Shown: in pieces, positions 23,062 through 34,561 of the stretch
Layout of the letters: the number at the start of each line of letters is the position of its first letter
Position numbering within the stretch: the first letter of the stretch is position 1
Origin: Magnaporthiopsis rhizophila
Taxonomy: Eukaryota > Ascomycota > Sordariomycetes > Magnaporthales > Magnaporthaceae
Reading direction: 5' to 3'
Assembly (NCBI GenBank): GCA_003049465.1
Contig: PYSS01000082.1
Coordinates: 62,001 to 126,000, forward strand
DNA: 64,000 nucleotides
The notes under the pieces: model-generated
What the model saw: the letters and a program-made list of their open reading frames with translations, nothing else
What the model was told of the DNA's origin: nothing
The model's database searches: none
Made by a program: the position numbers and the translations under genes

Positions 23062-24606
23062 TCATTCCTTCACCGACAACAACGGTCGCAATATCTCCAG
23101 CGCCTTCTCAGACTGCTCACGCGGCAATATCACGGCGCCTGCCCGGGCCGTCGACAGGTACGACAGCTCGGGCAGCAGCGGCGAGTCCAGCACATGCTCC
23201 TCCTGCTGCTGCTGCTGCTGCTGCTCCGCCTCCTCCTCCTCGACCATCTCGCGCACGACGCGGCCGGCGACGCCCGACACGATGCCCGTGGCCTCGAACG
23301 GCAGCGCGGCCAGGTCCAGGAAGATGGGCACCAGATCGCCCTCGGTGTAGCCCATGACCGAGTCGCCAAAGAGCGGCAGCAGCGTCTTGTCTAGCAGCAG
23401 CGACGGCGGGTCGTCCTGCGCTAGCGTCACTGACAGGAACCGCGGCCGCGACGCCAGCGCCGCTACCAGGCACGCGTACAGCCGCGTGTCCACCGTGTCG
23501 GCCCATGTGTGCTTCTGCTTCCGCTGCGGCTGCTGTTGGCCGTGTGAGCGGTGGTTGTGGTCGTGGCCTTGATGGCTTCCACTATTTTGGCCGCCGTACC
23601 TCATGCCACCGCCACCGCCACCGCCACCGCCCCCTCCTCCTCCTCCCCCTGACCCGTTGGGACCCGTGTTCAGCCGGTTCAGTGACGGCCTGTTCATCAG
23701 CCCCACCGAGATCTCGCCCGCCAGCTGCCGCGTCGCCGTCTCGTGTCCCGAACAGTGGATGAGATGCAGGTCCGGGTCGACGCGGGGCTCGACACGACGG
23801 CGCTTGAGCAGGTCGAACGTGCGCGCCTGCAGCTCCTCCGCGTCGTGTGGCACCGGCGACGTGGGCTCCTCAGGCGATAACCTCGACGGCCGTTCGTGGC
23901 CCACGCCGCCGACGCTGCTACTATTACTACCGCTCCTGCTGCTGCCCGCGCGCGCCGTCACCCCCGGCGACACAAACGACGACGAGTCGCCGTCGGAGCT
24001 GAACTCGAACCCACTCGCCAGCAGCGCCGCCACGACGGACCGGCGGTCCTTGCTGGGCGCCAGGATGAAGTCGCTGTAGTACGTGGTGATGAAAAAGATG
24101 GGGATCCCGGCCAGCGCCAGCGGGGACGAGAGGTCGACGACGCGGCTGCCGGCGTCCATGCCCGCGTTGATGACACACAGCGCCACGTACCGGTCGCGCG
24201 ACACCGACACCTGGCGCGCTGCGTCCGGCGGCAGCAGCCGCGCTATGGCCGGCTCGAACACGGCCGCCACCCACGAGGCGTGGCACACGACGGAGCACTC
24301 GACGGGCGTCACGCTCACGTTGAGGAAGCCGTGTCTGTGGTCCGGCCCCAGCATGCCGTCGGGCGCCTTGACCGCGTCGTCGTCGGCGGCCCGCGCGCGG
24401 TTCCCCGGCCAGAGGCTCTCGCGCTGCGGCAGGAGCACCTGCAGGATGGGCTGGAGCAGGGAGGAGTACAGCTCCAGCGGGATGTGGATGAGGCTGAGCT
24501 CGCCGTCCTGGGGAGGGTGTCAGTTGTCTGGGATGACGTCTTCACATGGGAGAGTGAGAGTTTGGTCAGGGTCATGACTTACAAGGAACGAAACCTGGGC
24601 ATTCAT
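23062..24606 (-). CDS. CASTOR-like ACT-domain protein
   Basis: Exon 1 is eight codons (24583..24606, MNAQVSFL) before a GTAAGT donor. A 75-nt intron containing CAACTGAC and ending CCCCAG joins exon 2 (23062..24507), giving 489 residues. FLNVSVTPVECSVVCHASW and LSSPLALAGIPIFFITTYYSDF are ACT-type segments as in the fungal relatives of the arginine sensor CASTOR/GATSL. A further ACT-like stretch (LLPLFGDSVMGYTEGDLVPIFLDL) follows a long disordered middle. CASTOR proteins bind an amino acid and regulate GATOR2/TORC1 in animals; a sensing role here is inferred. Low-complexity inserts include about 15 consecutive Gly near 23601-23650 and a Gln run near 23200. No catalytic domain is visible. Confidence 0.8.
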
Positions 24607-26309
24607 GGTGCCGGTGCCTCCTCCGAGCAGTGCAGTGAGCGAGCAGAAATGCAGCCCGGCCTAGTTTGGGTATTTTCCGTATACGCCTCGGCCGCAGCGA
24701 TCAAGCAATATTCCCCAAGCGATTTGGTTGTTGGATAGGTACCTGGTAGGTATTCCCACAGCTGGGGGACCCAGGTCTCGCGGCGCCGACCCGACTAGTA
24801 CCCTCCGCTATCGGGCTTGAAGAAAGAATATCAAGAGTAAAAACCGGGAGACCCAGTCAGGAGCAGACTTGGGTGTGGGGAAAGAAGAGATAAGGGCTGA
24901 GCCGCCGAATCCTTTTTTGTTTTTTTTTCTGTCTTGTCTCGTCCCGTCCTCCTTTGTCGTATGGTTTCCGGGATATGGCGTTGGCGCTCGGCTAGTCTAG
25001 TTTGCCTTGTGCAATTTTGACTCATGGAACGACAGGTCTTGGCGATTAAAAAGGACCAGACTGGACACCAGACTGTGCTGCAACCGGAAGATGGGCGACG
25101 CGGCGGCTTCGAATTGGGGGATCAATAAGCTGCACTGCGGGTAGGTGGCCTGTGCTGTGTTATTGACGATGACTGCATCCGAACTTTTTTGCTTTTTTTT
25201 TCCCCTTTCGTCTCTCCTCCCCAACCGGCTAGGAGTTCTTTGTTCTTGAGCGTTATGATGCCATCGCGGGGGCTGTGGGAGTGGAGATCAAGGTCTCGGA
25301 CTCTAACAGCGCAATTTCCGGACGGACGACGGCGGGATGGCGTCGACGACAGAAAAATTAGGAAAAAAGTTGTATACTTGATGTGGTGATGGGCGATTAC
25401 GTTGGAAGCGGCAAATGGATATAGCTGCGAGGTGTAGCTACCCAACCCACGAGGTCTGGCGTCAAGTATTATTTGATTGGAAACGAAGAAGAGACCTGAC
25501 GCATGCAGCCACCCGTAGTGAGGTTCGTAGGATGGCGTGGGTCTCGCGGCGACTGACGAAAGAAAAACAAAAAAGAAAAAAAAGGAGGACGAGATCTGCC
25601 CTTTTTACAGGACCGAGAGAAAAAAACCGTCGTCATTCTCACATAAATGCTGGAGAAGGGGATCGTCCGTAATTGGGCTAGGCGAAAGAGGGGGCGGTGA
25701 CTGGCGACACCATTTCGGCCATGGACGACACCACCACACACTAAAATGGCACGCCAACTACCTAGCCTAGTCTTTTACTTTTCCCACGGCGGCAGGCAAG
25801 TAAGTGTATGCACAAAGGCAGATAGAGCGCTCCTTTCTCTTGGTACTCAAATGTGGGACGTGGGGGTTTGTCGTCCTCCGCCTGGCCGCATCGGCTTGGC
25901 GGCGAGAGATGTGATAAGGTGTCTTGATAGCCTGGGATGCTGCTACCTACCGCATCGTGTAACTCTTTGACCGGTGTCCGTTCTTGTCTATTGCCAGCCC
26001 CTTTTGTTGCGCCTCGCGGACACGATACATCTATTCGCATGCCTTTTGGTGTTACCTCGGGAAAGCCGCGAATTAGGGTGGTGGGTGCTCGGAAAGAAAC
26101 GCCTGCGAGGCGTTCCTCCAATGGGCGCCCAAGGCAGCTCCAGGATGCGCTTTTAGGTGCTAAAGTTTAAATAAAGGACGCCTGACGGCCAGACCGGTCT
26201 CGATTATGGAGGGTGAGAAAAAGCAGAGAACAACCCCGGCAAACGGGGTCACACCGCAGAGCTGAGAAAAAAAACCCCTGGTGACGACAACGATTGGCGG
26301 GAGCATTGG

Positions 26310-26310
<1 letters not shown>

Positions 26311-26353
<43 letters not shown>

Positions 26354-26385
26354 CCCTCTTNTTTTTTTTTTTTTTTTTTTTTTTT
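26311..26385. repeat. Interrupted T tract (T43 and T24) containing an unresolved base
   Basis: Forty-three T, then CCCTCTT, an N at 26361, and 24 more T. The N shows that the assembly is uncertain here and the true length may differ. Confidence 0.95.
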
Positions 26386-27511
26386 GATTAATTTTCGTCC
26401 CAAGTTTTAAGGGTCGCACGCGGGCTGCCGGTCACATCGATGGACTCCTTTCGTCAAATGGCCCACGTGCCAGTCCCAGGAAGCCTCACCGTCGCCGGAA
26501 CGGTGGGCCAGGACGGGGCGGCTGGGAAATCCACTCCGGCCACACTGTGCTTATCTTGCCCAATAATGGGCGGGAGTGTCAAGTCGAGTCGATCCAATCG
26601 ATGGCCATTTTGCGTCTGGGGAAGAGGGGGGAAGAGAGTGACAAAAATAACCAACCCCGATCCGCCCAGCCCCGTCTCTGGTCCGACAGCTGTTTCCCCG
26701 GCGATTGTCGGGCAGGCGGATCGGTCGAACCATCGGGTCCCTGAGCAGGACATGCCAGCGCTGGGTGTTGCCGCCGCGCGAGTCAAGGGGCAGCTGTGCT
26801 CCCAATCTGATAATCCGAAATGTGATTATGTGATGTGATGGATGACCTTAGGTTCAGCCGACGCCTGCCGATCAGGAGGGTAGCATAAAAGAGAACTATA
26901 TGGAGCCCACTGATCCCATCTTCTTGATGCGAGTATGTTGTGCAGGCATAAGAAATAAGCCCAGCCTCAACCCCACAGACTTCTCGTCGCCGCAACGCAT
27001 GTCTGACGGGTGCCGCTCGATATTCCACCACCCCCAAGTCAAGTCGCTGCATGCAATCCGTGCATCCATCATTCATTAACGGTTTGAAACATCCCCTATT
27101 CACGTCAGGGCAGCATGATCGCATTGTGCACAATATTCGTGTTCGGTAAACCCCGTCGTTTTATTTCCGTTTACAGTCTGGCTTCATGTTTGGCGGCAGG
27201 CAGGCAGGCTTAGCTCATCCAGAGACAAGTAAGATCCATGGGCTAGTCTGCACATGAGTGATAGTTCGCTGAGGTATGTATGCCCCAGAACCATGAATTC
27301 TATCACATCTCACTCTACGCTATTCCCATCGCTCCACAGCGCACGCAGCTCCTTCCAGCCAGCTGAACGAATAATACGACGAGCAAATCACATCCAAGAA
27401 CGCGGGCAAGGCCACCAAGCGAGCCCCGAGTCTTGTGATGACGCAGGTGACATGGCGCAGACAATGGTATGTGTGGACGGACGCGCCGGCTGGCTGACTG
27501 ACGGGCTTGAC

Positions 27512-27534
27512 AAAAAAAAAAAAAAAAAAAAAAA
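27512..27534. repeat. Homopolymer A23
   Basis: A run of 23 A in non-coding sequence. Confidence 0.95.
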
Positions 27535-28253
27535 CCGCTGGGTTTCAGGCTTTTTCTTGTCCCATCGAAGCGACGGCGGCGGACAGATACGACAACCCGG
27601 GAAAGGTTACTCGTTGCTTCTGTAAACTGGGCGGGATTGCCGTTTTTCCGCCCTCAGTCCGCCTCGTCATAGTCTCACGCACGCACAGCAGCACATATCA
27701 CAAACGGTCCTGCTGTATCCCGCCATATGCGGCGCCGCGTGCCGACGACAGCCGTAAGCCCCTCCCTGCACGGCTGAACGAACAGGACGCCAAGATTCGC
27801 CCGCCTGGTCTCGTCCGGCAAGAGGCGGGTTAGCAGCCGTAGTCACGGCCGGCAGTTGTCTATCTGTGTCATACCTACCTACCTGGGCCTACTTTTCGCC
27901 CCTGGACTATGGAATCCCCCGAACCTGCAAAAGAAGGAAGGGAAGGTATGATGCTGCATTGCATTGCGTCCGGAATGGTGTTGTGATTTGACATCATCCT
28001 GCACCAGGGGCTTCTTCCAAGGGGTATCTGTCCATGCACTTTCCGTGAACAGGGTAGCATCCACTCTATCCAAGCGGGGAAGAAGGGTCGCCAGAAGGAG
28101 GGGGGAATAAGCAACCCAACTGCCGCATCAGGCAGACCGGTCGTCTTGTCCTATCCATCCCACCATGCAAAATAAGCACCCCATGTAACGATGTGCTTCT
28201 GCTGCAATGTCTGATTGGGCGGCTGAAAATAACAACACCCGAGACAACCAGAG

Positions 28254-30287
28254 CTACCGCTTGATGCCGACGACCACCAAGTTGCGCGGGCTGAGCTTGT
28301 AGTCGAAGACGGGCTCGACCCAGCAGTCTCGCACCACGTCGCCGTGCTCGCGCAGAAACAGCCAGCGGTCCGTGATGATGAGCGACTCGACCACGCACGC
28401 GCTAAAGGCCATCAGGCTCCACACGGAGCTCAGCTCCCGCTTCCTGTGCCCGAACCGCTCCTCGTAGCCCGCGATCTCGTCGTCCGTGATGCCCGCCACC
28501 TTCTCCCGGATCCGCGCCGCGTACTGCCCGTCGTTTTGCTCGCCGTTGGTGGCTGTCGTCGTCATCAGCTTGTCGACGGCGCCCCTCACGTACGCGTTGA
28601 GGGACTCGTAGCACCGCTTGCGCAGCGACCCGATGATGACGGGGTTGGTGCTGACGTTGAAGGCCGTCTCGCGCCACGCCTGCCCGCCGCTCTCGGGCCC
28701 GTCCCCTTCGCTCTCGCGGTAGTAGACCTTGGAGATAGCGCCGCGGTCCAGCAGGATGCGCTGCAGGACGGCGCGGTAAAAGTGCCGGTAGAAGAACGAC
28801 TGGCTCTCCTCCTCGGTCCAGTTCTGTGGCGCCTGGCACGCCATCATGCGCGCCGTGATGTTGAGCCGCACGCCGTTGTCGCCGCTGGTGTTGTCGCCCT
28901 CGTCGCCTGCATTGTTGCCGTAGGTTGCCAGCCGCCGGCTCATGGGGAAGCCGTGGGGGTCGCGGCGCTCCGACTCGCGGCGGACCCGGCCGTTGATGCT
29001 GTCAAAGGTCGGACGCGCAAACGGCGGCTTCACCGTCGGCGGGCCCAGGCGCTCCGTCATCAGGTTGTAGCAGCACCCGACGATGGCCACGGCCTTAATG
29101 GGCGGGTTTAGCAGCATGGACCGGATGCCGTGGTGTGATAGGTTGCCGCAAGAGTGTATCGACACTGCTAGCAACCTCAAGTCGTCCCGCTCGCCCCGTT
29201 TCTCATCCCCTTCTTGCTGTTCATCCTGTGCCTGCTCTTCTATGGCCTCACCCCCTGGCTGCCGCCCCTGTTCCTCACAGCTGCAGCCGTCGGTGTCCGT
29301 ACATCCGTTCTGCGCCTTGGCACCGCCATTCATGCTTATGCGCACCTTTCTCAGCACCTCAGACAGGTCCCCATCCTCCAACCTGCCCGCCACGTAGTGG
29401 ATGCGCCCCTTTCCCTGCTCCGGGACGTGTTCGGACGCGATCTCGCGGCGCGAGCGAAAGTCGGCCTTGGCCATTATCTCAGGCGACACGACAGGCCCCT
29501 GGGCCAGGCGGCGCTGCGACTTCTCGCTCATGCGCCCCACCCTGTCGGCCGAGGCGCGGCTGTCGAGCCACTGCATGTAGGCCTTCTTGTTGCGCATCAG
29601 CTTCTCCTTCTCCACGACCCCGGCGAGCATGTCGAGCGCGCGCGCCCCGCTGATGTTTTCCTCGCGGCCCTCGACCGCGATCATGGCCCGGTTGTACGGC
29701 TGCGACGCCAGTGTGCGGCCCAGGTAGTTTTGCCCTGACCCAAAGTCCACCAGGTGCGTCACGCCGTTCCCTTCGTCGTCGCCGCCGCAGTGGTCGCGCG
29801 CGAGCCGATCCACGTAATTGGCGAAGCTGGCTACCTCGTGCGCCTTCTTGGGCTTCATGCCGATGGCGATGTTGCGCGGTAGCGTCGGTGCCGCGGCGTT
29901 GCGCTCGGGCGGCAGGTCGCGCCGAAGCGAGAGCCGCCGTATGTCCCGTATGTACTGGACGAGGCTCGGCGGAGGGACCAGGCCGCCGTATGGACTACCG
30001 CTGCTGCCGTTGCCCTCCCCGTCCGCAGTAGGCAAGGCATCAAGGTCGTCGCGCATGAGCAGACCGAGCAGAGCCATGGGCTCGCACTGGAGCAGGAAGG
30101 CCTGCCATTCCCGCGGGATGGCGGCGTAGTAGAAGCCCGGCTCCGAGGTGAAAAAGTCTAGGACGTGCACGCCGCCGCAGAGTATATGGAAGATCTCGGT
30201 GTTGGCGACGAAGTGCAGGAGCTGCTCGACGTACTCGTCCTCGGAGGAGAAGTCATCTGATATGGGCAGCAGTTTCCTGGGCTTCAT
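28254..30287 (-). CDS. METTL25/RRNAD1-family methyltransferase-like protein
   Basis: The product is 677 residues from the first true ATG (MKPRKLLPISDD) at 30285-30287; the frame is open further upstream only with a non-ATG codon. The N-terminal part (FHILCGGVHVLDFFTSEPGF) and the SAM-binding core fit the family: HLVDFGSGQNYLGRTLA is a motif I, and SIHSCGNLSHHGIRSML and AIVGCCYNLMTERLG are the conserved downstream motifs. The family is predicted to be Rossmann-fold methyltransferases. The substrate is not established from sequence, although some members are named for rRNA dimethylation. Acidic and Gln/Glu-rich inserts lie between the core motifs, so the protein is longer than most. It is intronless and divergent from uS13m with about 350 bp between start codons. 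Confidence 0.85.
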   Translation of the reverse strand: MKPRKLLPISDDFSSEDEYVEQLLHFVANTEIFHILCGGVHVLDFFTSEPGFYYAAIPREWQAFLLQCEPMALLGLLMRDDLDALPTADGEGNGSSGSPYGGLVPPPSLVQYIRDIRRLSLRRDLPPERNAAAPTLPRNIAIGMKPKKAHEVASFANYVDRLARDHCGGDDEGNGVTHLVDFGSGQNYLGRTLASQPYNRAMIAVEGREENISGARALDMLAGVVEKEKLMRNKKAYMQWLDSRASADRVGRMSEKSQRRLAQGPVVSPEIMAKADFRSRREIASEHVPEQGKGRIHYVAGRLEDGDLSEVLRKVRISMNGGAKAQNGCTDTDGCSCEEQGRQPGGEAIEEQAQDEQQEGDEKRGERDDLRLLAVSIHSCGNLSHHGIRSMLLNPPIKAVAIVGCCYNLMTERLGPPTVKPPFARPTFDSINGRVRRESERRDPHGFPMSRRLATYGNNAGDEGDNTSGDNGVRLNITARMMACQAPQNWTEEESQSFFYRHFYRAVLQRILLDRGAISKVYYRESEGDGPESGGQAWRETAFNVSTNPVIIGSLRKRCYESLNAYVRGAVDKLMTTTATNGEQNDGQYAARIREKVAGITDDEIAGYEERFGHRKRELSSVWSLMAFSACVVESLIITDRWLFLREHGDVVRDCWVEPVFDYKLSPRNLVVVGIKR

Positions 30288-30639
30288 TCTGGGTCTTGCG
30301 ATGAGCACGGCTGCACAGCAGCGTCTAACGGTTGGGGTATTTTATTTTAATTTTTGTTTTCGTTTTCTTTTTCCCATCTTGGCTTCCCGAGTAGAATAAT
30401 TTTTCTCGTTCATAGAGGGGAGTTCTTCGCGGGCCGCAGCGGTGCGTCACAAGTGCGCCTCCTACAGCACGAGCCCCACAATTCCGTGCCCCGCCAATCG
30501 CAAACCAGAAATTTGCGGCAACAGCGTAGACTGCATCGCAAGCTGGAAACCACAACCAAAAGACCTCCCTAAGCCCCGTCACCAATCGAACCATGCCAAG
30601 ATAGCGACGAGCCGCCACGCCATCTAAGATTTAGACAAG
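30288..30639. promoter_or_regulatory. Bidirectional promoter region (METTL25-like / uS13m)
   Basis: A 352-bp gap separates divergent start codons. It contains two plus-strand CCAAT boxes, at 30494-30498 and 30582-30586, a site type bound by the fungal HAP complex. The arrangement suggests shared control but shows no direct proof. Confidence 0.5.
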
Positions 30640-31086
30640 ATGGTGCTCATTCTCGGGGTCAACTTCAACGAGCAGAAGCTCGTAAAGGTAAGCCGCACAG
30701 CAGCAGCAGCATCACCCCGAAACCACCCCCGAGCGACCACCTCTCCCTAACAAGACCACAACTCCCTTCCACAGAAAGCCCTCGAGTCCTTCTACGCCCT
30801 GGGCCCGCAAAAGTCGGCGCGGATCCTGGCAAAGTACTGCATCCATCCGATGGCCAAGGTCGGCACGCTGCCGCCAAAGACAATCACGGCCCTCACGGCC
30901 GAGCTGTCGACCATGACCATCGAGACGGACGCCAAGAAGCTCGTGCTCGACAACATCAAGCGTCTGAGGGACATGGGCAGCTACCGCGGCCGACGCCACG
31001 CCATGAACCTGCCCGTCCGCGGCCAGCGCACCCGGAACCAGAACGCGAACGCCATCAAGTTCAACTTTGTCGAGAGGCGGATGTGA
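30640..31086 (+). CDS. SWS2: Mitochondrial small-subunit ribosomal protein uS13m
   Basis: Two exons (30640..30687 and 30775..31086) give 119 residues. Exon 1 encodes MVLILGVNFNEQKLVK and ends at GTAAGC. The 87-nt intron has a CCCTAAC branch and a CCACAG acceptor, and exon 2 resumes KALESFYALG. The protein has the bacterial-type S13 layout: an N-terminal helix-turn-helix segment (LGPQKSARILAKY), a central region (IKRLRDMGSYRGRRHAMNLPVRGQRT) and a basic tail (NQNANAIKFNFVERRM). S13 sits in the head of the small subunit and contacts tRNA and the large subunit. The organellar form is inferred from the short length and bacterial character of the core. Confidence 0.93.
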
Positions 31087-31412
31087 GGCGGCGGCGGCGC
31101 ATACGGGGGTTGTGGTATTTGCGCAAAAGCAAGGAATACGGAGTCGGGCTGGTCGGGCTGTACGATTTGTTGTTTGGCGCACGGGCCGTTGGAATCTACG
31201 AGCCGCTTGATGTTGCGGTTCTATGCCTAGATGAAGAAGAAGAAATAAACATACCACCCAGCTAAACTGACCAAGTCTGGACATGAGCCCAAGCGGCAGG
31301 TGTCTGCTAGAACATGGACTGGGAATTTCTACCCGGAAATCTATCGTAAGAGAAAGTTTGCTAGATACAGATATTCACGAATACATAACATGGCGTGACG
31401 CAATAGACCCTC
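31087..31412. other. Convergent 3' flanks of uS13m and the dipeptidase
   Basis: About 325 bp between two stop codons, with an AATAAA-like element near 31244 on the uS13m side. Nothing coding is supported. Confidence 0.6.
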
Positions 31413-32941
31413 CTACACATCAACAAACTTGGCTCCAGGGCCCGTCGACCCCTGAGCAGACCACGAGAATTTCAGGTCATCCTCGAGCGGCAGCTCCCCA
31501 TCGGCCTGCAGACGCTGCGCGACGGCGTCGACCTCGCGCCAGACGCGGAGCAGGTTCCCGCCGACGACCTTTGCGGCGTCCCCGTCGCTGACCCCGCGGC
31601 GGAGCAGCTCGGCGACGAGGTCCGGGAACTTGGACACGTCCTCGAGCCCGCGGGGCGTCGACTCGATGCCGTCAAAGTCGCTGCCGAGCCCGACGTGGTC
31701 GAACCCGATCAGGTCGCCGATGTGCATGATGTGGGCGGCCACATGCGCCAGCGTCGAGTTGGCCGGGTAAAAGTCGGGCAGGCCGTTGCCGCCGTCTTTG
31801 GGCGCCGTGCACGAAACGAACTCGGGCGAGAAGTTGACCATGACGAGCGAGTCGCGGCGCTTGACCAGGCGCAGCACCGAGTCCTTGACGTTGCGCGGGT
31901 GCGGGCACAGCGCGTGCGTGCTGCTGTGGCTGAAGATGACGGGCGCGCGAGACCCTTCCCAGCCGCCCTTGCCCCCGCCCAGCACGTCCACCATGGTGGC
32001 CTCGCTGACGTGCGACAGGTCGACCATGAGGCCCAGCCGGTTCATCTCGGCGACGAGGCGCCGGCCTTCGGGGCTGACGCCGTTCCACCGCGGCTCGGCC
32101 ACCCGCAGAGGCGACTGGAGCAGGGCGGCGTCGGCGAAGCGGTTGTGGCAGTTGTGCGTCAGGGTCGCGTACCGGACGCCCATGGAGTGGAAACGGCGCA
32201 GGTTCGCGACCGAGTTGCCGATCTGGTGCAGGCCCTCGACGCCCATAGGGGAGATCAATTTGCCCTGCTTGAAAGCCGCCAGCGCGTCGCTGCTGTTCAG
32301 CGTGACAGACGAGAAGTCGGCCGGATAGGCCTCAGTCAGGCGGGTGACGAGATCTATCTGCTGCAGCGTAGCCTGGACGCCTATATGTTATATCTGAGTT
32401 AGCATGCCGAGGTTCGTGCTGCAATGAATACAAAACAAAGTAACCACATGTCATCCGGTGGATGTCCCTTACTTTCCGCGTAGTTCTGGTCCGAGAAGTC
32501 GGTCCCGTTGTCGGGACAGGGAACAAAGACGCTCCAGAAGGCGCCGCCGTTCTTGCCGGCGCGGAGCCTGGGCAGATCTACATGGTAAGGCAGGCCTGAG
32601 GACTCAAAGCCCTCCCTGAAGCTCTTGGCATTTATGTGGTTGTGGTACTTGTACCGTATATAGATGGCAAAGTCGTTGTGTCCGTCTATCAATGGCGTTT
32701 TTCTCAAGATCTCATCCACGCGCTCGGAAATGGTCTTGTGAGATAGGCGCTCCGACGAGTGACGACCACGGCGGATGGCAGGATAGCGCGCGGGACTGAG
32801 GAGCATGTACGACATGAGCATGAACCCCAGGAAGAGGGCCAGCACCCTTTTGCGATGCCTCCGGCCATGGCTCTCCTCTGGGATCCGCGGCTCCGTGGTA
32901 GGGAGGGACAGGTGCTTATCGTCGCTCCGCTTAGATAACAT
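31413..32941 (-). CDS. Membrane dipeptidase, peptidase family M19
   Basis: Exon 1 is 32473..32941 and exon 2 is 31413..32380. They are joined by a 92-nt intron (GTAAGG donor, GCTAACTC branch, TATAG acceptor) that reads through QNYAESVQATLQQIDLV in phase, giving 478 residues. M19 zinc hydrolases cleave dipeptides, including those with a C-terminal D-residue. All expected metal ligands are visible: His and Asp of TPLIDGHND, Glu of MGVEGLHQIG, His of DLSHVS, His of FSHSSTHA and Asp of GSDFDG. A hydrophobic segment at about residues 32-50 after a basic stretch suggests a type II signal anchor, so the enzyme probably faces the secretory lumen or outside. A TATA-like element lies 130 bp upstream. 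Confidence 0.93.
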
Positions 32942-34561
32942 GATTGTGAGGACTGAGAAAGGCTGAGTAAAAAGACGGGCGGTCGTTAGCTCCCGTGGCT
33001 GATGGACGCGATTTTCTGTCTAGCAGAGCGCTGCTGGGGAACTGGTGAGGGAGAGCGCAGCGATTGAGAGTATATACATTTATTGCGGATGTTCCGGATC
33101 AAATCCGGGTCTCGATTCACGGTGTTTGATCGAGACCAAGGCGCGGGTTGTATCTGATACCAAATTAAAAGGCTTGTACCTCAGTCAGGCACGGGGAAGC
33201 TCTGACCAATAGGATCGCCATCTCAGTCTTGGGACCCACATAAGAGGGTCCCAGCTCTCGCCGTCGAGGATGCACGCGTGGCAGCTGCAGCCACAGCGAC
33301 CCGAGGGCCTCCAGCTGGAGAGTTTTGACAGACTCCACCAGCAAGAGCAGATGGAACCCAACTGCGGCACCGGTCGAATCTCACGAAAAGGGGTGGACCT
33401 CCTCCGTCATGGCGGAGCATCGCAGGCAGGATATAATTAGTTTGGATGAAAGAGACTGGCTTAATGCAGCGTCGTGCCGCTTTCCTTCTGGCTTGGTGGC
33501 ATTCGAGGCTGGCCTCGCAGGGGCTTGGATAGACAGGCAGTTGCTGCGATCGTGCCATTTACAGTTGTCTGCGTGTGAGGAGGCATTCTCAAGAGAGGTC
33601 CAGACCGAAAGCACGAACAAGCAAGAAAACTGACAGAAAAAAGACAGGGCTGGCTGGGCAGGGGTTCACCACTGGCGGCCACCACATGTTTCAAGACTGC
33701 CCTACCCTGGGAATAGTGGAATCGCCTCTCTTCCGACGCCTTCCCCGTGGGCCCGTATACGCAAGTGTCAGGGGGTTTGTCGGCCAAGGTTGGCGTCACG
33801 ACCAGCCTAGCGGGACTGGCTCAGCGCGTCGACCGACGGCCAACCAATGAGGCGTAGCGTTTGGCAAACTTGAAGCCAACTGAGAACCAGTGGGAGACGG
33901 CGGGTTCGAAGGACGGGCTGCGAACCCGATCAGCATTTCCATCATTCACCTCAATCCCTTCCCCCTTTTTTCTTCAGTTTTCTCCAAGCAAATCTGCCTT
34001 CACCCTTCCTCTACCAGTGAAGGCTGCTCGGAAGAGGCCGTTTGCAACCCCACGCTTTAATCATAATTTCCTAGCGGCATCGAGACATCTGCCCAAAGAC
34101 AAAGCCAAAAGCCTCGCCCTCTCGCACCACTTGCTGGGTTTTTGGCCGTCACATAATCCACTGCACTGCTGTTGCATCCCTGCGTTCCAGCCCGTCTCTG
34201 CAGCGACTGCAGCGACTGCAGCTGCGTGAGCGAGCTAGCTTCATTGACCTTGCGCGCTTTTTCCTGTCGACGAACCCAGCCGACGGACGACGTCACACGC
34301 AGTTACGCCCAACCCCGACCAAGGGACCAGTCGTCGCATCGACCGAGCCCTCTTTTTTTTTTTTTCTGCTCGCTCGACACCACCACCATCCTTTGTTCGT
34401 AACTCTCCTTCGACCAGCCTACCCGACGTCTCCCGGAGCCTGCGCATCGAATCCACCATCACCGCCCACTCCCACCCCGCAGTGTCCTGCCTCGCCGGCA
34501 TCCTGATCCCACCCTCAATTGAACCCTTTGGTGGCGCGCGTCCCGTCCCCCTCCCACAGCC
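32942..34561. other. Divergent upstream region, dipeptidase and RhoGAP gene
   Basis: About 1.6 kb between divergent start codons. The right part is pyrimidine-rich and typical of a fungal leader for the RhoGAP gene. I see no supported gene. Confidence 0.55.
33071..33076 (-). promoter_or_regulatory. TATA-like element of the dipeptidase gene
   Basis: TATATA lies 130 bp before the dipeptidase start codon at 32941. Called by motif and position only. Confidence 0.4.

Larger units (their letters stand above)
24607..28253. other. Gene-poor 3.6-kb interval
   Basis: This lies between the start of the ACT-domain gene and the 3' end of the METTL25-like gene. It contains a very long T tract with one ambiguous base (26311-26385) and an A23 run (27512-27534). 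Frames are short and overlap on both strands without recognisable domains. I see no gene. Confidence 0.55.
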
